A DNA stretch of 64,000 bases from Wolbachia endosymbiont (group B) of Protocalliphora azurea (GTDB taxonomy: Bacteria > Pseudomonadota > Alphaproteobacteria > Rickettsiales > Anaplasmataceae): positions 1,426,001 to 1,490,000 of the forward strand of contig NZ_OX366394.1 in NCBI RefSeq assembly GCF_947251865.1. The letters run 5' to 3'. Of the stretch, positions 47,770-56,248 are shown piece after piece. How positions within the stretch are numbered: position 1 is the stretch's first letter; each line of letters begins with the position of its first letter. The translations under genes were made by a program, and so were the position numbers. The notes beneath the pieces were generated by a model. That model was not told the origin of the DNA. It did not search any database and was given only the letters and a program-made list of their open reading frames with translations.

Positions 47770-48020
47770 TAAGTTTTATAATATAAACTAAGGAGGTTTA
47801 ATCTATATAAGATTTATAGATATAACAATAGAGTTAAGAATAATAAAAATTTTTATTTTAAGTTGTTATTTTATAAAGTAAAATTTTAAGTGACAAAGAT
47901 TATTATATATTTTACTATGGTTAACTAGTATAATAACCAATTGTTATACTAGAATTAAGGGATCGTTTATTTTACATCTCTCTTAAAATGTAATTTTTAT
48001 AATCAATTAGAGGGGGTTAT

Positions 48021-48299
48021 ATGTCTTATAACATTGCTAACGAAGTTGAAACGTTAAGCAAGAAATCTAATAATAATGAAGGAGTGAAATTACTGCACAA
48101 TCCAGCTTATCGCGAGAAGTACAAAGAACGCTTTAACGAAGCTCAGAAAAAAGTTATGGATATGGTCCAATTTTATGATGGAACGATAGTATTAATAGAG
48201 AATAAAATTGCTATGTATTATTATGCTTGGCACAGTAAAAAAAGAGAGTTTGAGCGTAAAAAGCAACAAACAGTATCAAAAAATAATGATTCAGCATAG
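48021..48299 (+). CDS. Small conserved-looking Rickettsiales protein
   Basis: A 92-aa protein after a good ribosome-binding site (AGAGGGGG). It is helical and charged, with KLLHNPAYREKYKERFNEAQ and VLIENKIAMYYYAWHSKKRE. There is no signal peptide and no known catalytic motif. It might belong to a Rickettsiales-restricted small family such as DUF2671, but I cannot confirm this. It stands alone, convergent with dsbA. Confidence 0.7.
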   Translation: MSYNIANEVETLSKKSNNNEGVKLLHNPAYREKYKERFNEAQKKVMDMVQFYDGTIVLIENKIAMYYYAWHSKKREFERKKQQTVSKNNDSA

Positions 48300-48304
48300 G
48301 GTTT

Positions 48305-48353
48305 TTATATGGTAAGCTACAGTGTTATTACTTCACTATAGCTTTTCCATATA
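48305..48353. terminator. Hairpin between convergent genes
   Basis: ATATGGTAAGCTACAGTG pairs imperfectly with CACTATAGCTTTTCCATAT (read at the right arm as TCACTATAGCTTTTCCATAT). It lies between the stops of the 92-aa gene and dsbA and overlaps the dsbA 3' end. There is no clear T-tract, so the terminator role is tentative. Confidence 0.35.
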
Positions 48354-49059
48354 ACTCATCTATTACATTAGTGAAGTATTCCAGCTCTCTATACCCTTCA
48401 TGTTTGATTTTACCATTCTCTACATATGATTTGTCATCGTTAATCTTGATGATGAATACAGGAGTAGCTGTGATATCAAGTTTATTAATTGCAAGTGATT
48501 TATCATTTATAATTTTGTCCATCATCTTTTTATCATTAATGCATTGGTTAAATACATCTTGCTTCAAATTGCTTAGTGCAGCAATTTTTTGTAGTATAGT
48601 TAAATCACTAAAATTAGAGTAGTTCCACGAGTCTATTGCATTAAACACAGCTTTGTTAAAATTAAAATAGTCTTCTTCTTTTTCATAGCAATAACTTAGC
48701 ATTGCAGCTTTTAATCCTCTGTAATCTAGAGGAAAATGACGGAATATGTATAACATCTTACCTGTATCTATGTACTTTTCTTTGATTTTAGGAAAAACTT
48801 TCTTATGAAAAAGAGAACAGTGATAACAAGTGAGCGAAGCATATTCTATCATTAAAATTGGTGCTTTTGGATCACCTAATAATTTATCATCAGGCAGTAG
48901 TGACAGTAGTTCTTTTGATGTTATTTCATCAGTTTTTTGAGTGTTGGGTAAGTTTTGTTCAATAGCTGCATAAGAACTAACACTTATAAAAATAAGTAAG
49001 AACAATAATCTAAAAATCATTACAATGGAAATACTTAACTTATTAAAGAATTTATGCAT
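48328..49059 (-). CDS. DsbA-like periplasmic thiol oxidoreductase
   Basis: A 243-aa protein with an N-terminal membrane/signal segment (about 10-31, ending SSYAA). The thioredoxin fold has active site CYHC (Cys78-Cys81) in the context EYASLTCYHCSLFH and a cis-Pro loop ITATPVF. It is related to the alpha-DsbA proteins of Wolbachia, which catalyse or isomerise disulfides in exported proteins. The DKLLGDPKAPILMIEY opening is typical. It is followed by the COQ10/RatA-like gene 15 bp upstream on the same strand, so they may be cotranscribed. Confidence 0.9.
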   Translation of the reverse strand: MHKFFNKLSISIVMIFRLLFLLIFISVSSYAAIEQNLPNTQKTDEITSKELLSLLPDDKLLGDPKAPILMIEYASLTCYHCSLFHKKVFPKIKEKYIDTGKMLYIFRHFPLDYRGLKAAMLSYCYEKEEDYFNFNKAVFNAIDSWNYSNFSDLTILQKIAALSNLKQDVFNQCINDKKMMDKIINDKSLAINKLDITATPVFIIKINDDKSYVENGKIKHEGYRELEYFTNVIDELYGKAIVK

Positions 49060-49073
49060 TTATATAAATGATG

Positions 49074-49535
49074 TCAAGATAACTTTTTCTCGGCAACACT
49101 TTCTACTCTGTCTTTAAATGCAGCAATTATTTTACTTTGTGTGTATTTATAAACTGAGTTTAATAAGGCGGAAAACAAATTGGATTTAAATTCAAACTTT
49201 ATATAGAACTCTACCATAGTTTTACTTTCATCTATAGGAGTGAATTTCCATTCGTTGTATAAATGTTTAAATATTCCATTTGACGACACAGCTTTTATCC
49301 AACTTTTATTTGCTCCATTTGGAGAAAGAAAGGTCACTTCTGATGTGTAACTTCCTTTAATGCCATGAAAAGCTGCAAGGAGGTCCACAATCATTTGGCT
49401 ATCAGTTTTTTCTTTTATATAAACAGCTTTGCACCAAGGAACAAAATCAGGATACTTCTCAACGTCAATTACAACTTGAAATATCTCATGAGATGAACAG
49501 AAAAAAACACCTTGTGCTTTATATTGGTGTAACAT
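49074..49535 (-). CDS. Coq10/RatA-type START-domain protein
   Basis: A 153-aa protein of the polyketide cyclase/START family (Coq10, RatA). It has ...VVIDVEKYPDFVPWCKAVYI at the N-terminus and NEWKFTPIDESKTMVEFYI in the middle, with a C-terminal helix KIIAAFKDRVESVAEKK. Length matches the family (about 150). In alphaproteobacteria and mitochondria it binds ubiquinone or a precursor and aids respiration. The toxin annotation sometimes attached to RatA is not implied here. Confidence 0.88.
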   Translation of the reverse strand: MLHQYKAQGVFFCSSHEIFQVVIDVEKYPDFVPWCKAVYIKEKTDSQMIVDLLAAFHGIKGSYTSEVTFLSPNGANKSWIKAVSSNGIFKHLYNEWKFTPIDESKTMVEFYIKFEFKSNLFSALLNSVYKYTQSKIIAAFKDRVESVAEKKLS

Positions 49536-49559
49536 AAACCTAAATAATGGAAAAGGGAT

Positions 49560-49700
49560 CCATATCTACCGTCAGTCTTAGTAGATTCCTGAGACCTAAA
49601 GTTAAGGTGGGCATCACGTACTAATTTCAATGAAATTAACAGAGGCAATTCCCTTGATCAGAAATTATCGCTCGGGAAATTTAACTTAACTCATAACGCA
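49560..49700. ncRNA. Possible structured RNA between genes
   Basis: A stretch with noticeably more G and C than neighbouring spacers. It contains hairpin AATTTC-AAT-GAAATT (49623-49637) and AATTCCC (49647-49653) facing GGGAAATT (49674-49681). The whole could be a small RNA such as 6S, whose alphaproteobacterial forms have CCTGAGA-like segments (one is at about 49588). I cannot assign strand or family. Confidence 0.3.
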
Positions 49701-49831
49701 TAGCACAGACCCCTAAATTAATTATAGATTATTTATATAGAGTATGTCTATAGATATATTAAAACTAGCGATCATTATTTTGCCTTTGTTAAATTTTGCA
49801 TTTTAAGTATCATAGCTAATAAATATATCTT

Positions 49832-50416
49832 ATGAATCTTATTAAGTTCTTAACCATTTTTATTGTAATCTCCTCAAGTGCTTACGCGAATTGTATAGGG
49901 CACAAAACTTTTGTGCTTGCCATGAAGCAGCAAGTAGACAACACGTCTATGAAAGGGAATAGAAAAAATCTAGAACATGTACAAGAAGAACTTCTGAAAA
50001 TTATTCAGAATAATGTTGACCTCAAAGGAATATCTCGATTTGTCATAGGGAAATATTGGAATTTATCTACTCAGAAAGAAAAAGAAGAGTTTCTAAAAGA
50101 ATATGAAGTATATCTCGCGCGCTTGTGCGCTAAAATTTTGTATAAATACATAAATAATAGTGAAATGATCATAATGAGTACAAAAGCAGTTGACGATGAA
50201 ACTTGTCTGATAGGAACAAGATTTTCTTATGGTGATGAGGAATTTACAAACATTGACTTTAAAGTGACTAAAAATGACAATTCTTTCTTAATAAACGATG
50301 TTGTAATGAGTGGGATAAGTATTGCTATTAATCAACGTTCTCAATTTAGTGAAAAAATCGACACGCACGGCATGGCAAGTGTAATAGATGAATTAAAACG
50401 TAACAATAATTTATGA
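49832..50416 (+). CDS. MlaC/Ttg2D-like phospholipid-binding periplasmic protein
   Basis: A 194-aa protein with signal peptide (cleavage after SSAYA). The body resembles MlaC: KNLEHVQEELLKIIQNNVDL, RFVIGKYWNLSTQKEKEEFL, SYGDEEFTNIDFKV and LINDVVMSGISIAINQRSQF. MlaC shuttles phospholipids between outer and inner membrane complexes in the Mla system. No other mla gene is adjacent. The stop overlaps the folC start (ATGA), so the two are translationally coupled. Confidence 0.85.
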   Translation: MNLIKFLTIFIVISSSAYANCIGHKTFVLAMKQQVDNTSMKGNRKNLEHVQEELLKIIQNNVDLKGISRFVIGKYWNLSTQKEKEEFLKEYEVYLARLCAKILYKYINNSEMIIMSTKAVDDETCLIGTRFSYGDEEFTNIDFKVTKNDNSFLINDVVMSGISIAINQRSQFSEKIDTHGMASVIDELKRNNNL

Positions 50417-51723
50417 TATACATGCCTCATTGGCCTAAGCCGATTGGCAGTAGGCCAAAGGATTTTTCTCTTGATCGCATAAAAAGTTTTCTAAATAAAC
50501 TGGGTAATCCCGAGAAAAAAATACCGCCAATAATTCACATAGCTGGCACTAATGGCAAAGGATCAACACTATCCTTTATAAGATATATAATGCAAGCAGC
50601 AGGGTATAAAGTTCATACGTACACTTCTCCACATTTAGTGAATTTTAATGAGAGAATAGTTGTTGCAGGCAATGATATCGATGATAGTGAATTACATAAC
50701 TCACTGGAAGAATGCCGTATAGCAGTCGCAGAACAACCCATCACTCTATTTGAAGCCGCAACGACTGCAGCCTTCTTAGCTTTTTCTCGTCATAAAGCTG
50801 ATATTACTTTAGTTGAAGTGGGTCTGGGTGGAAGGCTTGATGCAACAAATGTTATAGATAATCCGATTCTAACGATCATCACTTCCATTGCACTTGACCA
50901 TACAGAATATCTTGGTCCTACCGTAGAAACCATAGCAGGTGAAAAGGCTGGAATAATGAAACCTAATGTTCCTTGCGTAATAGCACCACAAGAAAAATCT
51001 ATAATGAACACGCTAGAACAACACGCAATAAACAAAAAATCTCCCTTATATAGAGGAGGATTTGAGTGGAATTGCGAAAAACAGAATAACAGGATGGTCT
51101 TTCAATCGACTATTCAATCAATAGAATTTTCTTTGCCATCTTTAAAAGGAGATCATCAAATAATCAATGCAGGAAACGCAATTGCAGCATGTAGCATTTT
51201 AAGTGGAAAATATGGCTTTGATATTGGAGAAGAGGACATTGCTTCAGGTTTACAGGGCACTTATTGGCCTGCGCGGCTAGAGTCTATAAAAAAAGGTAAT
51301 TTAATTTCTTTATTACCAAAAGATTGGCAATTATTTCTAGATGGCGCACACAACAATGATGGTGCCAGAGTGTTAGCTAAGTGGATAAAAGACAATTTTG
51401 CTGAAGGTATCTATATGATCTTTGGTGTTACTCGTAACAGAAACGTCGCAGAGTTCTTAGAGCACTTAAAGCCATACATCAAACTACTATGCGCCGTTTG
51501 TGTTAAATCTGAACCTAAAGCAACAAGTACAGATTTAATTAGAGAAGGAGCTCATAATATAGGAATCAATGCTATCGAATGTGAATCAATCAGAGATGCT
51601 ATATCAAATCACATACTAAAAGCTTCTATACAAAACGTCAAAACCATACTAATCTGTGGCTCGCTATTTTTAGCCAGAGATTTGAGTATGGAGAATAGCT
51701 ATCAATTAATCCAAGAACAATAA
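50413..51723 (+). CDS. folC: Folylpolyglutamate / dihydrofolate synthase
   Basis: A 436-aa Mur-ligase-fold enzyme. The P-loop HIAGTNGKGSTLSFIRYIMQ is followed by TYTSPHLVNFNERI, ADITLVEVGLGGRLDATNVI, TSIALDHTEYLG and the C-terminal LFLDGAHNNDGARVL. These are the FolC signatures. It adds glutamate to dihydropteroate and folates in folate biosynthesis. The ATG overlaps the preceding stop by 4 bases. Confidence 0.95.
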   Translation: MIYMPHWPKPIGSRPKDFSLDRIKSFLNKLGNPEKKIPPIIHIAGTNGKGSTLSFIRYIMQAAGYKVHTYTSPHLVNFNERIVVAGNDIDDSELHNSLEECRIAVAEQPITLFEAATTAAFLAFSRHKADITLVEVGLGGRLDATNVIDNPILTIITSIALDHTEYLGPTVETIAGEKAGIMKPNVPCVIAPQEKSIMNTLEQHAINKKSPLYRGGFEWNCEKQNNRMVFQSTIQSIEFSLPSLKGDHQIINAGNAIAACSILSGKYGFDIGEEDIASGLQGTYWPARLESIKKGNLISLLPKDWQLFLDGAHNNDGARVLAKWIKDNFAEGIYMIFGVTRNRNVAEFLEHLKPYIKLLCAVCVKSEPKATSTDLIREGAHNIGINAIECESIRDAISNHILKASIQNVKTILICGSLFLARDLSMENSYQLIQEQ

Positions 51724-51728
51724 ATGCA

Positions 51729-52115
51729 CTACACAACTTGCTCTCTTCCATGAGCGTGAACACTATCGGGATTTACAATGCTGCTTGGCTTTTCGGTTAA
51801 TGCTCCTATAGGTACATTTTGTTCATCACCTCTTCCTTCAGTTTTTACAAGATTTACAACTTTTCTCTCGTAGATCTCACTTGCTAATTGTAATAATAAA
51901 GTACAACCTAGTACTATAGCAAATCCAATGAGTACTTTACTGTCTACGCAACTAGATTGGTACTGCAACACCAAACCTGCTATTAATAAAATAGGAGGAA
52001 GATAATTTGAAATTTGGGAAGTAAGAATTAGATATTTAAATGCTTTACTTTTGAACATTTCATCTATATAAATAGTACCTTCAAAAATAAACGTTAGTGC
52101 GGTTGTGTGTCCCAC
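51729..52115 (-). CDS. Small membrane protein, unknown
   Basis: A 128-aa protein with two hydrophobic segments, about 36-52 (NYLPPILLIAGLVLQ) and 62-80 (VLIGFAIVLGCTLLLQLA), and a polar C-terminus. The start could be at MFKSKAFKYL (residue 20) instead. It converges with folC with 5 bp between stops. No family is recognised. The similar-sized membrane gene at 52467 has the same orientation, and the two may be distant paralogs. Confidence 0.6.
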   Translation of the reverse strand: MGHTTALTFIFEGTIYIDEMFKSKAFKYLILTSQISNYLPPILLIAGLVLQYQSSCVDSKVLIGFAIVLGCTLLLQLASEIYERKVVNLVKTEGRGDEQNVPIGALTEKPSSIVNPDSVHAHGREQVV

Positions 52116-52466
52116 GCTGGCTCTCTAAAATTACTTTAGCTACAAATATTAAGAAATTTACTAAGTAAAAAAAGACAAAAGAACCCCCGTATAGCGAGTT
52201 TTAATAATTTAAATTGATAATGTACTAACAAGCGCGATTTGGCTGAATGTAGAAAAAATAAAAAAGACATGCAGCCGCTATAATTTTTATGTAATTTGCC
52301 AATAAATATTTGAGTTTTTTACTGAATTTTGCTGTTAAATCCGCGGAGATTAAAAACAAGGGTAAATACTCTTGCTATCATAGTAAGGGAGATGGCGTAA
52401 TTTGTCAAGTTAAATAAGCTAAGTTATTAACATGTAATAATTAGGCAGCTATTGCAGATTGAATGT
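52116..52466. other. Gene-free stretch, 351 bp
   Basis: AT-rich spacer between two minus-strand membrane-protein genes. It contains no ORF I would accept and no clear hairpin. Confidence 0.5.
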
Positions 52467-52940
52467 TCAAATGATCACTAACTTTGAGGTTTTGGTTTCA
52501 TCTATTTGCGGCTGACTAATCATAGTTCGAATGAAATTGGTTGCCATAAAGGTACAACCTAGAATAAAAAAAGCAACGGAAATAAAGGGGATAATAAGAA
52601 ATTCAAGAGGTAATATAGATGTAATTCCTCCTATTAAAAATGAAACGTTAGATGCAATGTCGAGGCAGATCTTCATTAATTTCTCTTGCCGAGAGGTATC
52701 GAGTTGCTTATTAAGGCCACACTGCCTAAAATGATCAGTTAATGACCATATATTTAAAGCAAGCGAAAGTGCACTTAGTATAGTGCTGACAATAGTAAAA
52801 TACAAGCTTAAGGAAGAAATATTTAGGGCTAATGCTGCTATGTACCCACTCAAAGAAGCAATAGATAGTGCAGTAACCAAGCGTTTTGAATAAGTTCGTA
52901 TTTTTTTCCTGTAAATAAGCCTCTCTTTCTCATAACTCAT
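52467..52940 (-). CDS. Four-helix membrane protein, unknown
   Basis: A 157-aa protein with hydrophobic segments near residues 25-42, 47-65, 95-112 and 115-135, and charged ends (basic N-terminus SYEKERLIYRKKIRTYSKR). This predicts an inner-membrane protein with both ends in the cytoplasm. No motif is recognised. It is bordered by tRNA-Leu. Confidence 0.65.
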   Translation of the reverse strand: MSYEKERLIYRKKIRTYSKRLVTALSIASLSGYIAALALNISSLSLYFTIVSTILSALSLALNIWSLTDHFRQCGLNKQLDTSRQEKLMKICLDIASNVSFLIGGITSILPLEFLIIPFISVAFFILGCTFMATNFIRTMISQPQIDETKTSKLVII

Positions 52941-53001
52941 AAACTTAGCAGTAAATGCATATTATATCATAACATTAATTGATTTGAAAATCAATACAGA
53001 G

Positions 53002-53086
53002 TGCCCGGGAGAAGACTTGAACTTCCACAACTTGAAAAGTTACTAGCACCTGAAGCTAGCGCGTCTACCAATTCCGCCACCCGGGC
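53002..53086 (-). tRNA. tRNA-Leu (anticodon CAG)
   Basis: Minus strand. Acceptor GCCCGGG/CCCGGGC with discriminator A, D-loop GGAATTGGTAGAC, anticodon stem CTAGC/GCTAG around TTCAGGT (anticodon CAG), a long variable arm typical of Leu, and T-arm GTTCAAGTC. CCA is not encoded. 85 nt. Confidence 0.95.
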
Positions 53087-53148
53087 TTTTTGTGATTTAC
53101 TATGTTAAAATAAAATAATATACTCAAGTAGTTTTTAGCTCAAAGGTA

Positions 53149-54579
53149 ATGCCAAATCTAGATCAAATATTTTTTGCTCAGAACAATGTTAATATTAATA
53201 ATGTATATAAAATAGTCAACAACGCTTTGAGCAATAGTGATGGTGGTGAGCTATTTTTAGAGTTTTGCCAATCAGAATCCCTGATTTTTGATGATAATAT
53301 ATTAAAACATATGGATTTAAATATCAGAAGAGGATTTGGTCTCAGGTCTTTTTGTGAAGATAGTACGTCTTTTGTTTGCTCTTCTGAGATTAGCGAAAAA
53401 GAAATTAGTAAAGCTGCTTCTATGGTAAAAAGTTCAGCATCTTTAAGCAAAACAAATTCAGTAAACTTAAATGAGGAGGCAAAAAGCCTGTATTCAAAGA
53501 TTAATCCCATAAATGAAATGGATCTGAGCTCAAAAATTAAACTACTCAATGAGATTAATGAGTATGTAAGGTCGAAGAATAACTGCGTGAAGCAGGTAAA
53601 AATAACTCTAAATGGAGAATGGCAAGTTGTACAAATAATAAAAGATGATCACAGGTTAAGCGATATCAGGCCTTTGGTACGTTTTAATGTACTAGTCATC
53701 GTAGAGAAAAATGGCCGAGCAGAGAGAGGTTCTGCAGGGCACGGTGGAAGAGACTCTTATAGTAAATTTGTTTCTGAGAAGAAGTGGAAAAAAGTTGCAA
53801 ACCAAGCGTTAGAACAAGCGCTAGTAAATCTTGAGGCAATTCCAGCTCCGGCTGGAGAGATGACAGTTGTTTTAGGTTCAGGTTGGCCAGGAATATTATT
53901 GCATGAAGCTGTAGGTCATGGACTTGAAGGTGATTTTAACCGTAAAGGAATCTCGGCATTTTCAAATTCTATGGGTAAACAAGTGGCAGCCAGTAACATT
54001 ACTGTAATTGATGATGGAACTCTACCTAATTTGCGTGGTTCTATTAGCATAGACGATGAAGGTACTTTACCTGGCTATAATGTGCTTATAGAAGATGGAA
54101 TTCTAAAAGGATATATGCAAGATCATATGAACGCTAAACTTATGGGTGTAAATCCAACTGGTAATGGTAGAAGAGAAAGTTACAAAGAAGTTACTATGCC
54201 ACGCATGACAAACACCTATATGTTGCCAGGAAAACATCCACCAGAAGAAATAATATCTAGTGTAAAGAAAGGTCTATATGCAGTAAATTTTGGTGGTGGG
54301 CAGGTTGATATAACATCAGGAAAATTTGTTTTCTCGTCTTCGGAAGCTTACCTAATAAAAAATGGTAAAATTACACAACCAGTCAAAGGAGCAACGATAA
54401 TTGGTGATGGGCCAACAGTGCTAAAAAAAGTATCAATGATTGGTAATGATCTAAAGTTAGATCCTGGTGTTGGTACGTGCTCAAAAGACGGGCAAAATGT
54501 GCCTGTTGGAGTTGGTCAGCCAACACTCAAGGTCGATGCAATAACTGTTGGTGGAACTGAATATGTAGATAAGGGCTAA
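53149..54579 (+). CDS. tldD: Metalloprotease TldD
   Basis: A 476-aa TldD. The zinc-binding motif HEAVGHGLE begins at about residue 252 in GWPGILLHEAVGHGLEGDF, followed by SIDDEGTLPGYNVLIEDG and NGRRESYKEVTMPRMTNTYM. The C-terminal half has the conserved GGGQVDITSGKFVFSSSEAY and TIIGDGPTVL. With TldE it forms a heterodimeric protease that degrades unfolded or small peptides. No tldE is in the window. Length is typical. Confidence 0.95.
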   Translation: MPNLDQIFFAQNNVNINNVYKIVNNALSNSDGGELFLEFCQSESLIFDDNILKHMDLNIRRGFGLRSFCEDSTSFVCSSEISEKEISKAASMVKSSASLSKTNSVNLNEEAKSLYSKINPINEMDLSSKIKLLNEINEYVRSKNNCVKQVKITLNGEWQVVQIIKDDHRLSDIRPLVRFNVLVIVEKNGRAERGSAGHGGRDSYSKFVSEKKWKKVANQALEQALVNLEAIPAPAGEMTVVLGSGWPGILLHEAVGHGLEGDFNRKGISAFSNSMGKQVAASNITVIDDGTLPNLRGSISIDDEGTLPGYNVLIEDGILKGYMQDHMNAKLMGVNPTGNGRRESYKEVTMPRMTNTYMLPGKHPPEEIISSVKKGLYAVNFGGGQVDITSGKFVFSSSEAYLIKNGKITQPVKGATIIGDGPTVLKKVSMIGNDLKLDPGVGTCSKDGQNVPVGVGQPTLKVDAITVGGTEYVDKG

Positions 54580-54867
54580 GCGAACTCAGCTCATGCTGTA
54601 CAATTGTACAAATATTGTAACCATTATTCAAGTAGCTCATATAGATGCAAAAACTACTTAACAAATCTCTCTGCCTTCCTTGCCATAACGTGTATAACAA
54701 TCTCACAAAAAATAATATCATAGAATTCAATAGGTGGTCTTTAAAAAATCCTTAAGGAAAGTAAAATCTGTTTAAATAGGCCGATATAGATGGTTTTACG
54801 ATATAATAAAATTATTATAAACAAGAACTTATAAACTCTAGCAAATGAATTTGTGAGTTTAGTGGTG
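54580..54867. other. Gene-free stretch downstream of tldD
   Basis: 288 bp without a credible ORF, leading to the pseudogene at 54868-55188. A further gap (55189-55287) lies before the 57-aa ORF. Confidence 0.4.
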
Positions 54868-55188
54868 TTAGGAATACCTGGCTCTTTTATGTGGATTGAC
54901 ATTCTCAATAACCTGCTCTAGAGATAGATTATATAATTTTGACAAGGTTCTTGGCATGTGATATTTTTCTCGAATATAGGTAATGGCATAAATGACTTTA
55001 TATCTATATCCAGCTCTAGGGGAAGATCTTCAATGTTTACGTCCATCCCTGACAAAGGATATTCTATGTCCATGTGCAGCTTTGGGGGATAGTTCTACTT
55101 TGAAGATTTCTTTCACTTTTACTATTGCGACTCCCAATTCCACTGAAATCACTCTTTCCCTTAATTCATATTGATATGGTGACTCCAT
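54868..55188 (-). pseudogene. Short gene interrupted by an in-frame TGA
   Basis: A 107-codon minus-strand frame from ATG 55188 to TAA 54868 has one internal TGA (55030-55032). The first part, MESPYQYELRERVISVELGV then AIVKVKEIFK, resembles the start of helix-turn-helix transposases of the IS630 type. The second part is YAITYIREKYHMPRTLSKLY. An alternate frame (MDVNIEDLPLELDIDIKSFM) overlaps the middle, so the region may be a mosaic. Not recognised with certainty. Confidence 0.35.
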
Positions 55189-55287
55189 TTATTCCCTCAC
55201 TTTCAGCTTTTTCTTGCTTTACCATATCTCTTCCCCTCTTGTCTCTATCTTTATGTATTAAGCTATATAACTCAAAATCTTGATAAA

Positions 55288-55461
55288 ATGCAGAAAAGTT
55301 TTTTTAATTTCAGCTCCATCCTCGAAGAGTTAGAAAATAACTTTAAGCAAGTTAGTCAGAATTTTTCTGACGCAAAGGAACAAGTTTTAAATTTAGCTGT
55401 CAACTCTGAAAATTTGGCAGGCAAGTTTCTTAATTATCACCCGAATATGTGCATAGTATAA
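55288..55461 (+). CDS. 57-aa ORF, unknown
   Basis: MQKSFFNFSSILEELENNFK then QVSQNFSDAKEQVLNLAVNS, likely a short coiled coil; it ends in HPNMCIV and stop. It may be the start of a larger lost gene. No convincing ribosome-binding site was found. Confidence 0.3.
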   Translation: MQKSFFNFSSILEELENNFKQVSQNFSDAKEQVLNLAVNSENLAGKFLNYHPNMCIV

Positions 55462-55554
55462 AATTAGCTTGATAGACTTCAAGAGCTTTGCCTATGAAGT
55501 CAGTGTGCTTCTTGAAATGCAATATACTTTTATTACTTTAATTATGAAAATCCG

Positions 55555-56157
55555 TTAAGCCTTCTTGCCAATTACTACAATATTTTCACTTGGAAAAAAG
55601 TAGTCAGGTATAGCCATGTTCTTTGGTGCAGGACCGCCAATTACTCGGCCTGATGTGTCATAATATGAACCGTGACAAGGGCAGAACCAACCGTTGCCGT
55701 CTTTTGTAGCGTGATCAACTGGTACACATCCAAGATGGGTGCATATTCCAATCATAATTAACCATTCATCTTTTCCTTTATATACTCTTTTTTCATCTGA
55801 TTCAGGATCTCTCAAATTTTCTGCATTTATGGCTCTTGCAGCCTCAATCTCTTGTTTTGTGCGCTTGCGGATAAATACTGGCTTACCTTGCCATTTTACC
55901 TTTTTTCCTTGTCCTTCTTGAATATCAGATAGATTAACCTCAACCGTAGACATCGCTAAAACCTCAGCAGAAGGATTCATAGACTTAACCAATGGCCAAA
56001 GACCGCTTGCAGCTCCTATACCTGCCATGGCACACGTAGTTAATGTGATAAAATCTCTTCTACTCTTATTTTTGGCAAAATCTTTAACAAGAGATGTTTT
56101 TTTATTCTTCTCATTCGTCAATGATTTTTTATTTTTAGTTAACTTCTTATCCATCAA
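55555..56157 (-). CDS. petA: Rieske iron-sulfur subunit of cytochrome bc1
   Basis: A 200-aa protein. The N-terminal twin-arginine-like SRRDFITLTTCAMAGIGAAS anchors it in the inner membrane. The [2Fe-2S] ligands are in CTHLGC and CPCHGSYYD, followed by GGPAPKNMAIPDY. It accepts electrons from ubiquinol in the bc1 complex. The cytochrome b and c1 genes that usually follow are not present downstream here. Length is normal. Confidence 0.95.
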   Translation of the reverse strand: MMDKKLTKNKKSLTNEKNKKTSLVKDFAKNKSRRDFITLTTCAMAGIGAASGLWPLVKSMNPSAEVLAMSTVEVNLSDIQEGQGKKVKWQGKPVFIRKRTKQEIEAARAINAENLRDPESDEKRVYKGKDEWLIMIGICTHLGCVPVDHATKDGNGWFCPCHGSYYDTSGRVIGGPAPKNMAIPDYFFPSENIVVIGKKA

Positions 56158-56248
56158 TCTCTACTTGAACATAGACACATATTTTAATTTAAATATTATA
56201 GATTAATCAATAGAAATTTGCACTATTTGTTTAACCTTTGCTATACAG

